Positions 1-8,997 of a stretch of 64,000 nt of DNA are shown here, in pieces. This DNA comes from Anaerovorax odorimutans DSM 5092. Lineage in GTDB: Bacteria; Bacillota; Clostridia; Peptostreptococcales; Anaerovoracaceae. Below the pieces are notes generated by a model. That model was given only the letters and a program-made list of their open reading frames with translations, was not told the origin of the DNA and did not search any database. Location of the stretch: the NCBI RefSeq assembly GCF_000426305.1, contig NZ_AUFC01000009.1, positions 62,001-126,000 of the forward strand. Direction: 5' to 3'. Made by a program: the position numbers and the translations under genes. Within the stretch, counting starts at the first letter, position 1, and each line of letters begins with the position of its first letter.

Positions 1-237
1 AAACAGATAAGAGTCTGTTTTACAGCAGGCTTTTTTCATTTTAATACTCAAAAATTCACCGTCATATTTTGATATGAGGATTGCAAATTATTATCACATA
101 CGAATCGACTAAATACAAGACACGGATTTCTAGGGCTTACCTTACTAATAATAAACAAAAAAACTTGAGCATAATTAGATACTCAAGTTTTTTTATTCAT
201 TAATTTTTAGGTTCGTTCACAATTTTAAGTATATTAT
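1..237. other. Intergenic start of window
   Basis: No gene is supported here. A short inverted repeat (AAACAGA at 1-7, TCTGTTT at 14-20) may be the end of a terminator for a gene left of the window. The clear element is the hairpin at 157-194, listed separately. Confidence 0.4.
157..194. terminator. Bidirectional rho-independent terminator
   Basis: The stem AAAAACTTGAG (ending at 169) pairs with CTCAAGTTTTT (from 182) around a 12-nt loop. It has T runs on the plus strand and A runs giving U tracts on the minus strand. It lies about 45 bp past the stop codon of the minus-strand gene at 238-963 and would end that transcript. Confidence 0.75.
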
Positions 238-963
238 TTATTGATCAGATTTGACTCCACCAAGAGACTCTGATATCATAACAAACTTATTACCATCGAA
301 CTTATAAATCATTGTATTATTTCCTTTATTTTCTTTTAAAGTAATACCATCAAGTTCATATATGTAATCACTTGACCATGCATATAGAAGATTATTATCA
401 TTATTAAACTGATAATTACCTATTTTTAAATAATAATTCTCCTTGAAAACTTGTATATCCTTTAATACATGCTTCCAAGCAATTTTAAACTTACCGTTAT
501 CCACATACCACAAATATGCAGTATTACAATCAGCACCGGTACCACCTGATGAATCTATTGTCTCATATAGCTTTATACCATTGAGCTCTATAGGTTTTGA
601 CAAATTTAAACTTTCTGTATTCCAATTCTCTTCTGCAATCAGCTTAAATGCATTATCTTTTAATTTAAATATATAAAATTCCCCTATATGAACGCCTCCC
701 GTATTCTTAACTACTAATTCCAGATCCTTATCATCATCTACATTGACCAATTCATACACAAGCTCATCATAATAACTCCCTTGCTTATCTTTACCTTGTT
801 CTTCTATTAATGCTATTACATCTTCTTTGGTAATTTTATCAATATTGGTATTTAATAATTTACTATCCGCTTTAGCTGTAATATTTTGCAATGTTAAACC
901 TACAATAATAAAATATACTAGGAACAACAAAATTGCAAACCTTTTGGTTTTCTTAATATTCAT
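238..963 (-). CDS. Secreted protein of unknown function
   Basis: A 241-residue protein that I do not recognise. It begins with a basic stretch (MNIKKTKR) and a hydrophobic segment of about 20 residues followed by TAKADS, which looks like an uncleaved anchor or a signal peptide cut after AKA. The rest is hydrophilic, rich in aromatic residues and acidic turns (for example VDDDKDLELVVK and FNNDNN), as in small extracytoplasmic beta-rich domains. The pattern DKDLELVVKNTGG resembles the acidic turns seen in VCBS/FG-GAP-like secreted proteins, but this is only a resemblance. The start has an AAAGGGG ribosome binding site. It is transcribed alone and ends at the hairpin at 157-194. The location call is moderately sure; no function is proposed. 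Confidence 0.75.
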   Translation of the reverse strand: MNIKKTKRFAILLFLVYFIIVGLTLQNITAKADSKLLNTNIDKITKEDVIALIEEQGKDKQGSYYDELVYELVNVDDDKDLELVVKNTGGVHIGEFYIFKLKDNAFKLIAEENWNTESLNLSKPIELNGIKLYETIDSSGGTGADCNTAYLWYVDNGKFKIAWKHVLKDIQVFKENYYLKIGNYQFNNDNNLLYAWSSDYIYELDGITLKENKGNNTMIYKFDGNKFVMISESLGGVKSDQ

Positions 964-1175
964 ACTCCCTACCCCTTTATACCATATCGTACTCTTTAAT
1001 TATTCTTACAGTCAGCATATTAATATTTAAAATATAGCTATTTATTATTATACACTTTTTCCCATTTTCGTCTATATCAAAATCATTTTATTTTTTTAGT
1101 AAAACTATTACATTTGAACTGTAAATCTATACCCACATGATGGACGAAGTTACTATTTGGTATTTTTGCATGAAA

Positions 1176-1781
1176 TTAAAAGCCGAGAGTCTCTTTAATT
1201 AACACAACTTCCATTTCAATAAAACGCATCTTCTGATAATAGATCATTTGACCGCAGCAGATCCGATCTGGGCTTTTGCAGTCATAACAATGATCCTGCC
1301 TAATGGCACACGGTGTCTGAAACCCATGCCGAGCAGCATTGCGCGGCGCTGCCACATTCTGAGCACGCCATATAGCATCGTCCAAAGTTGAAACTACTTT
1401 GTTTGCTCCGACAATGAAATACACTTTTTCATGACCAAAGAGAGAACCAGCAACTCGGTTTCCTGTACCATCGATATTCACCATCTCTCCGGTTTCCGCC
1501 AAGGCATTTACAGAAGTAAAAAAAATATCAGTTGTAAGGCATTGTTTTGCGGTTGACCAAAAATCCATACCTGGAACACAATGAATAGGATCTATCACCT
1601 TATTGTGAGATGAAAGTACGTCATATAGCTTCATGGAACCCAGTGTTACAGAGTCTCCAAAGCCCACCGTCCTTCCATCTACTTTACAATCAATGTATAA
1701 CTTAGCCTCTTCTGCTGTTTCAAAGCAGGAAACCTCATAGCCCTTACTTTTTAGAGCATTAATGGCTTTCTTTAATTCCAT
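1176..1781 (-). CDS. LUD-domain (lactate utilisation YkgG/DUF162-like) protein
   Basis: A 201-residue cytoplasmic protein matching stand-alone LUD-domain proteins of anaerobic Firmicutes. The N-terminal half carries the GFGDSVTLGSMKLYDVL region (around residues 41-57), followed by the NIDGTGNRVAGSLFGHEKVYFIVGAN core. Near the C-terminus is a cysteine-rich segment (HCYDCKSPDRICCG) typical of the short clostridial members and perhaps metal-binding. LUD domains occur in LutB/LutC lactate oxidation proteins, but the role of these single-domain proteins is not settled, so lactate use should not be assumed. No lutA- or lutB-like partner lies nearby. The start is set by GGAGGGAGAGACC before the ATG. 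A sigma-A-like promoter lies at 1836-1865. Confidence 0.88.
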   Translation of the reverse strand: MELKKAINALKSKGYEVSCFETAEEAKLYIDCKVDGRTVGFGDSVTLGSMKLYDVLSSHNKVIDPIHCVPGMDFWSTAKQCLTTDIFFTSVNALAETGEMVNIDGTGNRVAGSLFGHEKVYFIVGANKVVSTLDDAIWRAQNVAAPRNAARHGFQTPCAIRQDHCYDCKSPDRICCGQMIYYQKMRFIEMEVVLIKETLGF

Positions 1782-1835
1782 GGTCTCTCCCTCCTGTAGT
1801 CCAACTGCGTATTATTGTTATAATCTATAACTTCA

Positions 1836-1865
1836 ATTATACAACAAATTTCACTTTTTTTCCAA
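1836..1865 (-). promoter_or_regulatory. Predicted sigma-A promoter of the LUD gene
   Basis: On the minus strand, TTGGAA (1860-1865) and TATAAT (1836-1841) are separated by 18 bp and preceded by TG at the extended -10 position. It lies 55 bp upstream of the LUD start codon. A diverged copy of the whole block occurs at 13353-13419. Confidence 0.6.
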
Positions 1866-1915
1866 AAAAAGTATATACATCAGCACTGATCCATTATCTG
1901 CTTTGCCTTGGCATT

Positions 1916-2105
1916 TCATCTATCTCTTTTCACCATCACCATATCCATAAACTCCTTTGCTGTCATCCGTACACAGCCTATATTCCCTCTACTAAACAAC
2001 AGATAGCCGCCATCAGTGTGAACGCTTTGGAATACTGCATCCTCCTGAATGGCGACTATTTTTTATTCACCATCTATACGGATGGTCTTTAACCTATTTA
2101 GATAG
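1916..2105 (-). pseudogene. Remnant of a small gene
   Basis: The minus strand encodes a coherent peptide that starts in the middle of nothing: LKTIRIDGE, an in-frame TAA, then KIVAIQEDAVFQSVHTDGG and YLLFSRGNIGC followed by VRMTAKEFMDMVMVKRDR and TGA. There is no start codon with a ribosome binding site. The amino-acid composition looks like a real protein rather than chance reading. It is best explained as a decayed short gene in the 350-bp space between the LUD gene and the envelope operon. The family is not recognised. Confidence 0.35.
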
Positions 2106-2134
2106 TGTACTTCTTAGCAGGTATTTAAATGCTC

Positions 2135-2632
2135 CTAATATTCCAATATTTCTACCGCCTTTGGGAAAACATCATTTAACCTCATTTTATACAATACGCT
2201 TTCCCAAAATATCTGTCCAAAAAAGTACGTGCTAGCACCAATTACAAATGAAATTAACAAAAAAATCAGCATTGCCCTTGCTAAATTACGTTTGTTTATT
2301 TTACGACACCCACCACAGGCCCACACAATAGTAAGAATCTGCCCCATAATGGGAATACACATCAGAAAAAATATTCCCATATAGCCTCTCGTAGAAATTG
2401 ACTCATAGCAACTGCCTTTTATTGGTTTGTCTGTACATGTATGTTGTGGTTCTTTAACTGATGTAGGGATAGCCGATGCCATAGTAGTAGGCGCAGTTGC
2501 TATTATTTGAGGTTGAACAGGATGCAGATCAGTTTGCTCATACTGTACAGGTACTGACACTCCACACTCATTACAAAATTTATTTCCATCCTTTAAAGGC
2601 ATGCCACAACTGACGCACAATCTTGTTGACAT
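2135..2632 (-). CDS. Zinc-ribbon membrane protein
   Basis: 165 residues. The N-terminus is a zinc ribbon with two CxxC knuckles (CVSCGMPLKDGNKFCNECG, residues 6-24). A proline/threonine-rich linker (about 25-75) leads to two C-terminal membrane segments (about residues 90-115 and 120-140). This layout, a cytosolic zinc ribbon tethered to membrane helices, is frequent in Clostridia and without a known biochemical role. It is the last gene of a nine-gene minus-strand run, 40 bp after the SLH/RCC1-like gene. Two other proteins of the run (7431 and 8495) carry the same FCxxCG zinc-ribbon type, which ties the three together. Confidence 0.8.
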   Translation of the reverse strand: MSTRLCVSCGMPLKDGNKFCNECGVSVPVQYEQTDLHPVQPQIIATAPTTMASAIPTSVKEPQHTCTDKPIKGSCYESISTRGYMGIFFLMCIPIMGQILTIVWACGGCRKINKRNLARAMLIFLLISFVIGASTYFFGQIFWESVLYKMRLNDVFPKAVEILEY

Positions 2633-2672
2633 ATATATTCAACTCCTCTCAATTAATAATAATGCCTTTAAT

Positions 2673-4289
2673 CTAAACTAGCTGTATATATAACCTCAGC
2701 ATTGTCATATATGCCTGCTGCCTCTGATACCCTCCTTTGGGGTCAAACTTGTTGCTGCCAACACCAGACATAATTTTAGCGTCGAACACATATCCGATAT
2801 ACGGCTTTGCCCAAGCTGATATCATATCTGCATCATTAAACACAGGAAAATCAGCCATTGTATCTTTGCCTAACGCATCAGCTGTCGCTGTAAGCATTTT
2901 TGCTGCCTGCTCTCTTGTAATCTGATTGCTTGGATCAAATGTGGTAGCAGAGGTTCCGCTTACAATTCCAAGGGCATAAGCTGCCATAATATCTTTTTTT
3001 GCCCGTTCCGTAAGTCCACCAATATCGGTAAATGGAGAAGATTCAGGAATTGCAATGTTCTGCGTGGCAAGATAACTTTCTATAGTCATCTGCTTTGCCT
3101 GTTCTATGCAAGTGATAGCCAACGTACAGAACTCGCTTCTATTGACAATTTTACTATAATCACTTTGCATTGCTGGAGGTACTAGCTTTCTATACTCTGC
3201 TTCACGTACTTCTGCCAAAGCCCACGCCGCCGGTGCATCTTGCAGGTTTTGTGCCGTCAAGCGCAGTCCATTATGGCTGTTTTTTTCTGCATGATAAACA
3301 CCATCCTTGCTACCGCCGGTCCACAGGGTGTTGTCAGTTTTGATTGCCGCGATATGTCCTCCTATTGTAGCATAAAGCACATCAGTTGCCACTTTCTCCG
3401 GTTCCTTCAAAGTGCTTCCAAGTACATTTGTACCCCACACCCATAAAGCATTGTCTCTTGTAACAGCCATAAATCTAGCATCATACATAGCAACATGTAG
3501 TACATTGTCCATCACCTTGACCGGAGATAAGACCGGTCCGTCCACTGTGCCGTTTGCAGTATAAAGCTTACCACTGACACCGTTACCGCACATCCACAGA
3601 GCACCATCCTTTCGAAGAATCATGGTGTTGCTGCTATAGGAGGCAACATACTGCACGTCGTCCATGATTTTAGTAGGTGATAGAACCGGCTCAATATGCC
3701 CAACACCAAGTGCTCCGCTACCTACACCATCCTTATCGGTACTCCATCCCCATAACTCGTCACTTTCATTTATAAAAAAATGACTAGAGCCGCCTGTGGC
3801 CACAAATTTAACTTTTTGTGGGTGTTCCACTTGTTCAAATTCTTTACCAGCCAACTCATACAGTCCACCGGCGGTGGTTGTAATCATCATAATATTGCTG
3901 TAATAGGCCTCAATAGCTACAGAGGTGACATCATCTCTTAGCTTGGTAGGCTGTGCTACCTTGCTCAACCCACCGATTCTGCCCCAGTACCAAAGAGAGG
4001 CATCTCTTTTGATGACTACAACCGCATATCTGTTTGCACAGACACTTTTGACATCACTCATGATTTGTACCGGCTCATCAACCGAGTCTCCGCTACCAGG
4101 AATTAAGTCTTCCACATTTTTGCCAAATCCCCAAAGCGTTCCATCCTTTGTCACATAAAACGTAGTACCCCATCCAACTGCGGTGGTACCGCTTTCACCC
4201 ACTGCATAAGCCGGTACACTAAAACCCACAAATAGTGACAGCATGACAGAAAATGCTACCAACACACTCAGACATCTTTTTATTATCAT
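2673..4289 (-). CDS. RCC1-like repeat surface protein with SLH anchor
   Basis: 538 residues from the ATG at 4289, chosen because GGAG lies 7 bp upstream; the in-frame ATG at 4325 lacks a site. It has a signal peptide (about 1-30, hydrophobic core ending in VPAYA). Residues about 35-370 contain RCC1/BNR-type beta-propeller repeats with the recurring pattern 'DGTLWGFG', 'DASLWYWG', 'SDELWGWS', 'DGALWMCG', 'DNALWVWG' and 'DNTLWTGG', each beginning a blade. Residues about 380-538 contain three SLH-type modules (FTDIGGLTERAKKDI, GIVSGTSATTFDPSNQITREQA, MSGVGSNKFDPKGGYQRQQA), which bind pyruvylated wall polymers. The protein should therefore sit on the cell surface as a propeller. Ligand unknown. 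It lies between a lipoprotein gene and a zinc-ribbon gene. Confidence 0.85.
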   Translation of the reverse strand: MIIKRCLSVLVAFSVMLSLFVGFSVPAYAVGESGTTAVGWGTTFYVTKDGTLWGFGKNVEDLIPGSGDSVDEPVQIMSDVKSVCANRYAVVVIKRDASLWYWGRIGGLSKVAQPTKLRDDVTSVAIEAYYSNIMMITTTAGGLYELAGKEFEQVEHPQKVKFVATGGSSHFFINESDELWGWSTDKDGVGSGALGVGHIEPVLSPTKIMDDVQYVASYSSNTMILRKDGALWMCGNGVSGKLYTANGTVDGPVLSPVKVMDNVLHVAMYDARFMAVTRDNALWVWGTNVLGSTLKEPEKVATDVLYATIGGHIAAIKTDNTLWTGGSKDGVYHAEKNSHNGLRLTAQNLQDAPAAWALAEVREAEYRKLVPPAMQSDYSKIVNRSEFCTLAITCIEQAKQMTIESYLATQNIAIPESSPFTDIGGLTERAKKDIMAAYALGIVSGTSATTFDPSNQITREQAAKMLTATADALGKDTMADFPVFNDADMISAWAKPYIGYVFDAKIMSGVGSNKFDPKGGYQRQQAYMTMLRLYIQLV

Positions 4290-4347
4290 AATTTTCTCCA
4301 TTCCGCGCCGCTTCGCTTGCGGCACAAATCATTTAATCCTTTACTAT

Positions 4348-4893
4348 TTACGAAATCCCCATAAATGCTTGTATAATAGCTTCTTTATCAGGGTGAGTCA
4401 TCCCATAATCCTCAGCCGGAAAAATCAAGACCAAAGAATCATGAAACGTGCAATTGGCCTTCGGTGTTTTCCCGTTGATTTCCACACCAAAGATGGTAAT
4501 ATACCCGGATTCTTCAGCAGTTTTCAAATTTTCCTTTGTTTTTTCATCACTGCTTGTCGGGTCAAACAGATACACTTCCAACGGTGAGCCGTTAATATTA
4601 AATCCGTAACCCTCTAATGCACCTATTGATACCGCATCCTTTACCGCTTTGTCTTCTAATTTAAGTCCAATCGCTTCAAGCTGTGATTCAAAACTTGTCA
4701 AATAACGATCCATTGCACCATCGTTTTGAATACCAGAATCGCCAATCATTTCAGCAGGATCTATCGAATCAGTTTCAGAAATATTATTTTGCGATAGTGT
4801 ATTTGTATCGTCTGCTTCTTGCTCTTTCTGACAGCCTGCTAACAGTAGTGCCATTATTAAAAGAAAGCAAATTATATAAATTGGTTTTTTCAT
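4348..4893 (-). CDS. Lipoprotein of unknown function
   Basis: 181 residues with a clear lipobox (LLLAGC, Cys at about 21) after a short basic start. The mature part begins with a Ser/Thr/Asp-rich tether and continues as a compact mixed domain containing EVYLFDPTSSDEKTKENLKT and the C-terminal FPAEDYGMTHPDKEAIIQAF. The family was not recognised. It should be anchored on the outer face of the membrane. It lies 19 bp after the preceding lipoprotein gene and is one of four consecutive lipoprotein genes in the run, which suggests a multi-component surface assembly. Confidence 0.75.
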   Translation of the reverse strand: MKKPIYIICFLLIMALLLAGCQKEQEADDTNTLSQNNISETDSIDPAEMIGDSGIQNDGAMDRYLTSFESQLEAIGLKLEDKAVKDAVSIGALEGYGFNINGSPLEVYLFDPTSSDEKTKENLKTAEESGYITIFGVEINGKTPKANCTFHDSLVLIFPAEDYGMTHPDKEAIIQAFMGIS

Positions 4894-4912
4894 GAGCCTA
4901 TCATTCCTTTCA

Positions 4913-5785
4913 CTAATTTCTTGGGGTGATGGTTAAATCATATTTATCCAATACACCGGACTCGCCTTTACCCTCATAATGGAGTGAAAAAGGCTTTCCA
5001 CCATAAATTGCGTTGAATTTCTTCGTGTTTACAACTGAGCTGAATCCCAGTGCACCATGGTTATTTTCTTCGTAATCCTCTTCTAAATACATGGATAGAA
5101 GCGGCATCTCAAATCCTGGACCCAACTCGAAATCTGGCATGGCTTTAAGTACCACATCAAATTCGCTCACTAGCTCTATAAAAATAGTTCCCTCAGGAAA
5201 TACAACCCCAGCGCCTGCATTAAACCCTCCTTCTCCTGCACGTAGGATTTTCAAAGAAACCGGAGGGTCAAATTCGTCTATGGAGATGGCATAATCCTCC
5301 TGTCCCGGTTGGGATATAGCATGCCAACTTGGGGATAAAAACACACCGTTCAACTGCCCTGTAAAATGTTCAAACTCCTTTAAATTCACTTGACTATCGC
5401 TGTTTAAATCTAACGTATTAAAATCAATATCCTCATCATAGTCACTCCATTCATCCTGTGTGATGGTATCTGAATGGTTAAGATCGCATTCAGAAAACAT
5501 TTCTGTTGTTCCGTCCAATAAAACTTCTATTCCAGATTCGTACGGGGTAGTTTCTGCTTTTATTTCTACATCACTCCATTTTGCCTGAAGATCATACTGA
5601 TAAACTTTGTTGATATAGGAAAACTCAATATCAAATTGTTTACTAAGCCCTGTAACCTCTGGTAAATCAGATTCCATTTGATTTTTTTTCGTATCCGCCT
5701 GAGATAATGTGTCCGAATCCGAAGGCCCTGTACAACCAGATAGCAAGAGAAGCAAAACGAGAGATAACATTGCTATTTGTTTCAT
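4913..5785 (-). CDS. Lipoprotein with paired EF-hand-like loops
   Basis: 290 residues. The lipobox LLLLLSGC puts the lipidated Cys at about residue 18. Residues about 95-135 contain two calcium-binding EF-hand-like loops, DLNHSDTITQDE and DLNSDSQVNLKE, with acidic residues at positions 1, 3, 5 and 12 of the usual loop or conservative variants (His/Asn/Ser at some positions). The rest is beta-rich and of unknown fold. The inference is a calcium-binding surface lipoprotein. The start has GGAGG directly upstream and follows the next gene of the run by 26 bp. The EF-hand reading is fairly sure; the function is open. Confidence 0.78.
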   Translation of the reverse strand: MKQIAMLSLVLLLLLSGCTGPSDSDTLSQADTKKNQMESDLPEVTGLSKQFDIEFSYINKVYQYDLQAKWSDVEIKAETTPYESGIEVLLDGTTEMFSECDLNHSDTITQDEWSDYDEDIDFNTLDLNSDSQVNLKEFEHFTGQLNGVFLSPSWHAISQPGQEDYAISIDEFDPPVSLKILRAGEGGFNAGAGVVFPEGTIFIELVSEFDVVLKAMPDFELGPGFEMPLLSMYLEEDYEENNHGALGFSSVVNTKKFNAIYGGKPFSLHYEGKGESGVLDKYDLTITPRN

Positions 5786-5811
5786 AATTATCCTCCATAT
5801 ATTGATAATAG

Positions 5812-6630
5812 TTATTTTTCATTTAATGTAATTTGTACGAATGGATCATTCCCCGTATTTAGTAAGTGACTAATGGATACTGCAACTTTTATATTGTCGA
5901 TTTCACCTTTGAACTGTACTGCTTTCTGGACTGAAGTGTTATTCTTTTCTGCTTTTAATCCCAGTTCATCCGTATAATAGAGCACTGCATCCTCAAAGGC
6001 ATCTGCCGGTAACAAGAGGTCTACAAATCCACTGCTTTTCCCAGGAACCATAGAACATCCAATAACCTTTGCATCCGGATAAATTGGTACCACATCTTGA
6101 GGATAATTTTTATCCAAGTTTACTACTTCAGCGGTGTCATACGTCATCACATTGGAATCAGTATACTCGCTAGCGCTATTGTCCTCTTCTGAAATTTCCT
6201 GCCCGTCATTTCGAAGTGTCATATATACGTTTACCGCATCGCCCGTCTCTTCTATCGTAAGCCCTTTAATAAAGACATCACCAAAATCTACTCCCTCAAA
6301 GTAAGATTCCGTTTCGCCCACACCGGATTTATCTAGATTGAACGTATCAACATAAAAATCCACAATTTTATCATAATCAGCATCTACGCTGTAAAGAATG
6401 GTATAGTTGTTACCGTTAAAATTGTCTGCTTCGATAACTTGTGCGCCGGTGTAAATGGGGATTTCCTTTGGAAAGCCCTGCGGCATCCCTGCCACGACAT
6501 TCTCTGACTTATTAGCCATGCTTTTTGAACCTTCTTGATTTGTATGACTTGATGAGTCGCAACCTACAAGCCCTATTAAAAGTACTATGGCAAAAATTGG
6601 AACTAACCATCTTACAATAATTTTTTTCAT
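5812..6630 (-). CDS. Lipoprotein of unknown function with duplicated domain
   Basis: 272 residues from the ATG at 6630, which has GGAGG 9 bp upstream; an upstream in-frame ATG overlaps the preceding gene and lacks a site. The lipobox is IGLVGC. The mature protein has two related halves, each starting with a 'P.DVPIYPDAKVI'-type strand (FPKEIPIYTGAQVIEAD and YPQDVVPIYPDAKVIGC) followed by a helix containing 'VDFYVDTF' or 'VLYYTDEL'. This internal duplication resembles small two-lobed extracytoplasmic domains found repeatedly in Firmicute lipoproteins. The function is unknown. It follows the gene ending at 6644 with 13 bp between them. Confidence 0.78.
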   Translation of the reverse strand: MKKIIVRWLVPIFAIVLLIGLVGCDSSSHTNQEGSKSMANKSENVVAGMPQGFPKEIPIYTGAQVIEADNFNGNNYTILYSVDADYDKIVDFYVDTFNLDKSGVGETESYFEGVDFGDVFIKGLTIEETGDAVNVYMTLRNDGQEISEEDNSASEYTDSNVMTYDTAEVVNLDKNYPQDVVPIYPDAKVIGCSMVPGKSSGFVDLLLPADAFEDAVLYYTDELGLKAEKNNTSVQKAVQFKGEIDNIKVAVSISHLLNTGNDPFVQITLNEK

Positions 6631-6643
6631 GAGTAATATCCTC

Positions 6644-7417
6644 CTATTCATCATTTCCGATTTCCCACCATGGGGGCATATGCTCCCCTGTGTATTTGTA
6701 GGAAAATTCTTCTTTTATATATCCTTTCGGATATTCAAAAGCTGTTATATCTAATAGTTCCTGTTGAAACTTTGAAAATTCATAAGTACTACCCTCTTCA
6801 TCGCCTAATGATATTGTTAACTTCTTTAACATTCCGTCCTTCATATAGAAGCGATACTTGAACTGTAAGCTCTCATCCTGTTCAAAAGGAAGAGTGTGTT
6901 CATATAAGAAATACTCGTCAGTCTTGACAGTTAAGTCTGGGACAGTTTTAGCTGCTATCAACATCTTATATAGCAGAAAGTCCTCTGCCGGAGCTAGATA
7001 GGTTTTGATAATTTTGCTATCATCCATTATATAATGTACCTTTCCAGCTTTTTCAAGTTCTCTCACAGGCACAGCATTTTCATTCATATCATGTGCTATA
7101 AAAGTTTCTACCGATACATCCCCTGATTTTTGAAATGTTCTCATCGTGTTATCAGTACCCACAACAGAGTAGGTAAATGACAACTCTTCTGCGTTTGCAC
7201 AAATCAGATTTAAGAATTGATAGGGCGTTATCTCATTATTTCCAAAATCAACCAATGTTGTATTGTCAGAAGCATCTGAAAGAGCCTTCTCTTTAGCAGC
7301 TATTTGTTCTGGATATATTGTATTTGATGTGTTATCCTGTTGCTGTAATATAGAAGAACAACCTGCCAATAAACTAGCAATAGTAAGTATAAAAAGGACA
7401 AATAAACTTCTTCTCAA
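6644..7417 (-). CDS. Lipoprotein of unknown function (TTG start)
   Basis: 257 residues. The likely start is the TTG at 7417, placed 6 bp after AAAGGAGG and directly followed by a signal peptide with the lipobox IASLLAGC. A longer reading from 7540 would run through the end of the upstream gene and put the signal peptide inside the protein. The mature part has a 'PYQFLNLICANAEELSFTYS' opening and a beta-rich centre (IKTYLAPAEDFLLY, FLYEHTLPF, KYRFYMKDGMLKKL) that recalls the one-sided beta-sheet of LolA-like lipoprotein-binding domains; this is only a fold guess. It is 13 bp downstream of the 7431-8480 gene. Confidence 0.75.
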   Translation of the reverse strand: MRRSLFVLFILTIASLLAGCSSILQQQDNTSNTIYPEQIAAKEKALSDASDNTTLVDFGNNEITPYQFLNLICANAEELSFTYSVVGTDNTMRTFQKSGDVSVETFIAHDMNENAVPVRELEKAGKVHYIMDDSKIIKTYLAPAEDFLLYKMLIAAKTVPDLTVKTDEYFLYEHTLPFEQDESLQFKYRFYMKDGMLKKLTISLGDEEGSTYEFSKFQQELLDITAFEYPKGYIKEEFSYKYTGEHMPPWWEIGNDE

Positions 7418-7430
7418 AGTACTTCCTCCT

Positions 7431-8480
7431 TTATAATTTTTCTCCACAGGAACCACAGAACTTTGTTCCATGCTCATTTTCTGTACCACATTTTCCACAA
7501 AATATTGGCTTCGCTTTGGCAGTTTGCTGTAATGATTCATTTATCGTATTTATATCCGTTCCTGCGGAAGAAGACTGGTTTGTAGGTTTATCCCGCTGTG
7601 CTTTATTTAAAAGCTCTTTAAACTTGCTTGATATCCCGCACATCTTTTGATAGAGATCAAAAGTAATATGAGTTGTGGGTGCCACCTGCATATATGAAGT
7701 CATCATTTGAATCATTATATAGCTGTCAATAAAAGCAAATTTGATTGTCCAAGCAATCAAGCACGCTAATAGAAAGGCAACTAGAGGACTCCAATGTAAT
7801 AGCTTAAATAGTAGTCCTACCGGTAAAAACACTGCCAGTGCAATGATAAGCATAAGTAATAAGACCTTCAGCATGGTCTTTGCTGCACTCTTCAAAAGAA
7901 TTTCCCAGTTCTGGGCATAAATAACTACTCCATCTGCCGCGCTTTGGAATTCACTCTTATCTTTTTTATAAAATGTATATCCCAAGCAACATTCATCAAT
8001 GTATCCAAGAGAAATAGAAACAAAAAACTGAGCTAATCCTGTTATCGCACCCATTCCCGGAATAAAGTCAAATGCCTCTCCTACTTTTCCAACCCCTCGC
8101 TGAATCTGTTTAACCGAGCCAGTAACCAGCTTATCTACAATAAAATATACACTTGATGTAACAAAGCGCTCTGTCACCATCTGCTTTCCATATTTAACCT
8201 GATTATTGGGAATTTTGCCAGTGGTAACTGCCTCTGTAATAACCGCAACATGTCCGGCCTTAATCAGATATCCCATATAATGCATTATAATAAAGCGTAT
8301 TACACCTGTTCCACACAGCCAAATGATAAAGGTGATTCCCATGCCACCCTCGCCAAACAACCAGCCAATTCCCATAAGAATGGCAAATAAAATGGCAGAT
8401 AGTAATACAGTCGCTATGCCCAACGCCAACTTTGCCATATTAAATGGCATTGTTTTTTGGAAAATTTGTTTCGCATTCAT
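7431..8480 (-). CDS. Polytopic membrane protein with C-terminal zinc ribbon
   Basis: 349 residues from the ATG at 8480, chosen for its GGGAGG site; a longer in-frame start at 8516 overlaps the upstream gene. It has several membrane segments: two near the N-terminus (about 20-70), one or two in the middle (about 140-165) and three in the region around 200-270 (LLLMLIIALAVFLPVGLLF is typical). The C-terminus is a cytosolic zinc ribbon (FCGKCGTENEHGTKFCGSCG). The sequence between contains the repeated motif 'GAITGLAQFFVS', suggesting a channel- or scaffold-like protein. The family is not known to me. The position between a coiled-coil zinc-ribbon protein and four lipoproteins makes it the likely membrane hub of the operon. 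Confidence 0.8.
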   Translation of the reverse strand: MNAKQIFQKTMPFNMAKLALGIATVLLSAILFAILMGIGWLFGEGGMGITFIIWLCGTGVIRFIIMHYMGYLIKAGHVAVITEAVTTGKIPNNQVKYGKQMVTERFVTSSVYFIVDKLVTGSVKQIQRGVGKVGEAFDFIPGMGAITGLAQFFVSISLGYIDECCLGYTFYKKDKSEFQSAADGVVIYAQNWEILLKSAAKTMLKVLLLMLIIALAVFLPVGLLFKLLHWSPLVAFLLACLIAWTIKFAFIDSYIMIQMMTSYMQVAPTTHITFDLYQKMCGISSKFKELLNKAQRDKPTNQSSSAGTDINTINESLQQTAKAKPIFCGKCGTENEHGTKFCGSCGEKL

Positions 8481-8494
8481 AAATATTACCTCCC

Positions 8495-8974
8495 TTATTC
8501 CATTTTTGTACCACATTCACCGCAGAATTTTAGTCCATCTGTCACAATCATGCCACAAGAAGGACAAGTTTTGTGCTGCGGTTGTTCCAGCTTGTTACCA
8601 CATTCTTGACAGAACTTGGTTTCGTAGGCATTTTGCTTGCCACAAATTGGACAAATTATGCCGCCTTCGACGGTCAAATCACCCGAATTAGAGTCAACTG
8701 ATGCTTGCACCTTGATTGCGTCTAACTGTACTTCTGCCTCTTTTATGGCATCATAATGTTGATCAATTTCTAACATCCTCTCGTAAACCTCTGTATCAAC
8801 CGTATCTCCCAAGCGATGCTTTTCATAATAATACTCGCCAATTTGGCATATCAATTCATTTATTGCATCCCTTTCATCAGTTATTCTGCTATTTAATTTG
8901 TTTGTCTCGATTGCATCGTTTGTCATGTCTCCAATGCTTTTTGCAATATCATTCAGCTTATCAAAAAACGCCAT
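8495..8974 (-). CDS. Coiled-coil protein with two zinc ribbons
   Basis: 159 residues, cytosolic, no membrane segment. Residues 1-90 form a predicted helical hairpin or coiled coil (KLNDIAKSIGDMTNDAIET and later IDQHYDAIKEAEVQLDAIK). Residues about 108-159 hold two zinc ribbons in tandem (CPICGKQNAYETKFCQECG and CPSCGMIVTDGLKFCGECG). The same arrangement of helical N-terminus plus double zinc ribbon is common in uncharacterised clostridial proteins. GGAGG precedes the ATG. It is 14 bp upstream of the membrane protein gene, whose C-terminal zinc ribbon is of the same type, so the two may interact. Confidence 0.82.
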   Translation of the reverse strand: MAFFDKLNDIAKSIGDMTNDAIETNKLNSRITDERDAINELICQIGEYYYEKHRLGDTVDTEVYERMLEIDQHYDAIKEAEVQLDAIKVQASVDSNSGDLTVEGGIICPICGKQNAYETKFCQECGNKLEQPQHKTCPSCGMIVTDGLKFCGECGTKME

Positions 8975-8997
8975 TTGTTTACCTCCTATTCATTTTG

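Noticed and set aside
1176-1781. LutC lactate oxidation subunit
   Set aside because: The lutA and lutB partners are missing and the cysteine-rich tail differs; only the LUD domain can be supported.
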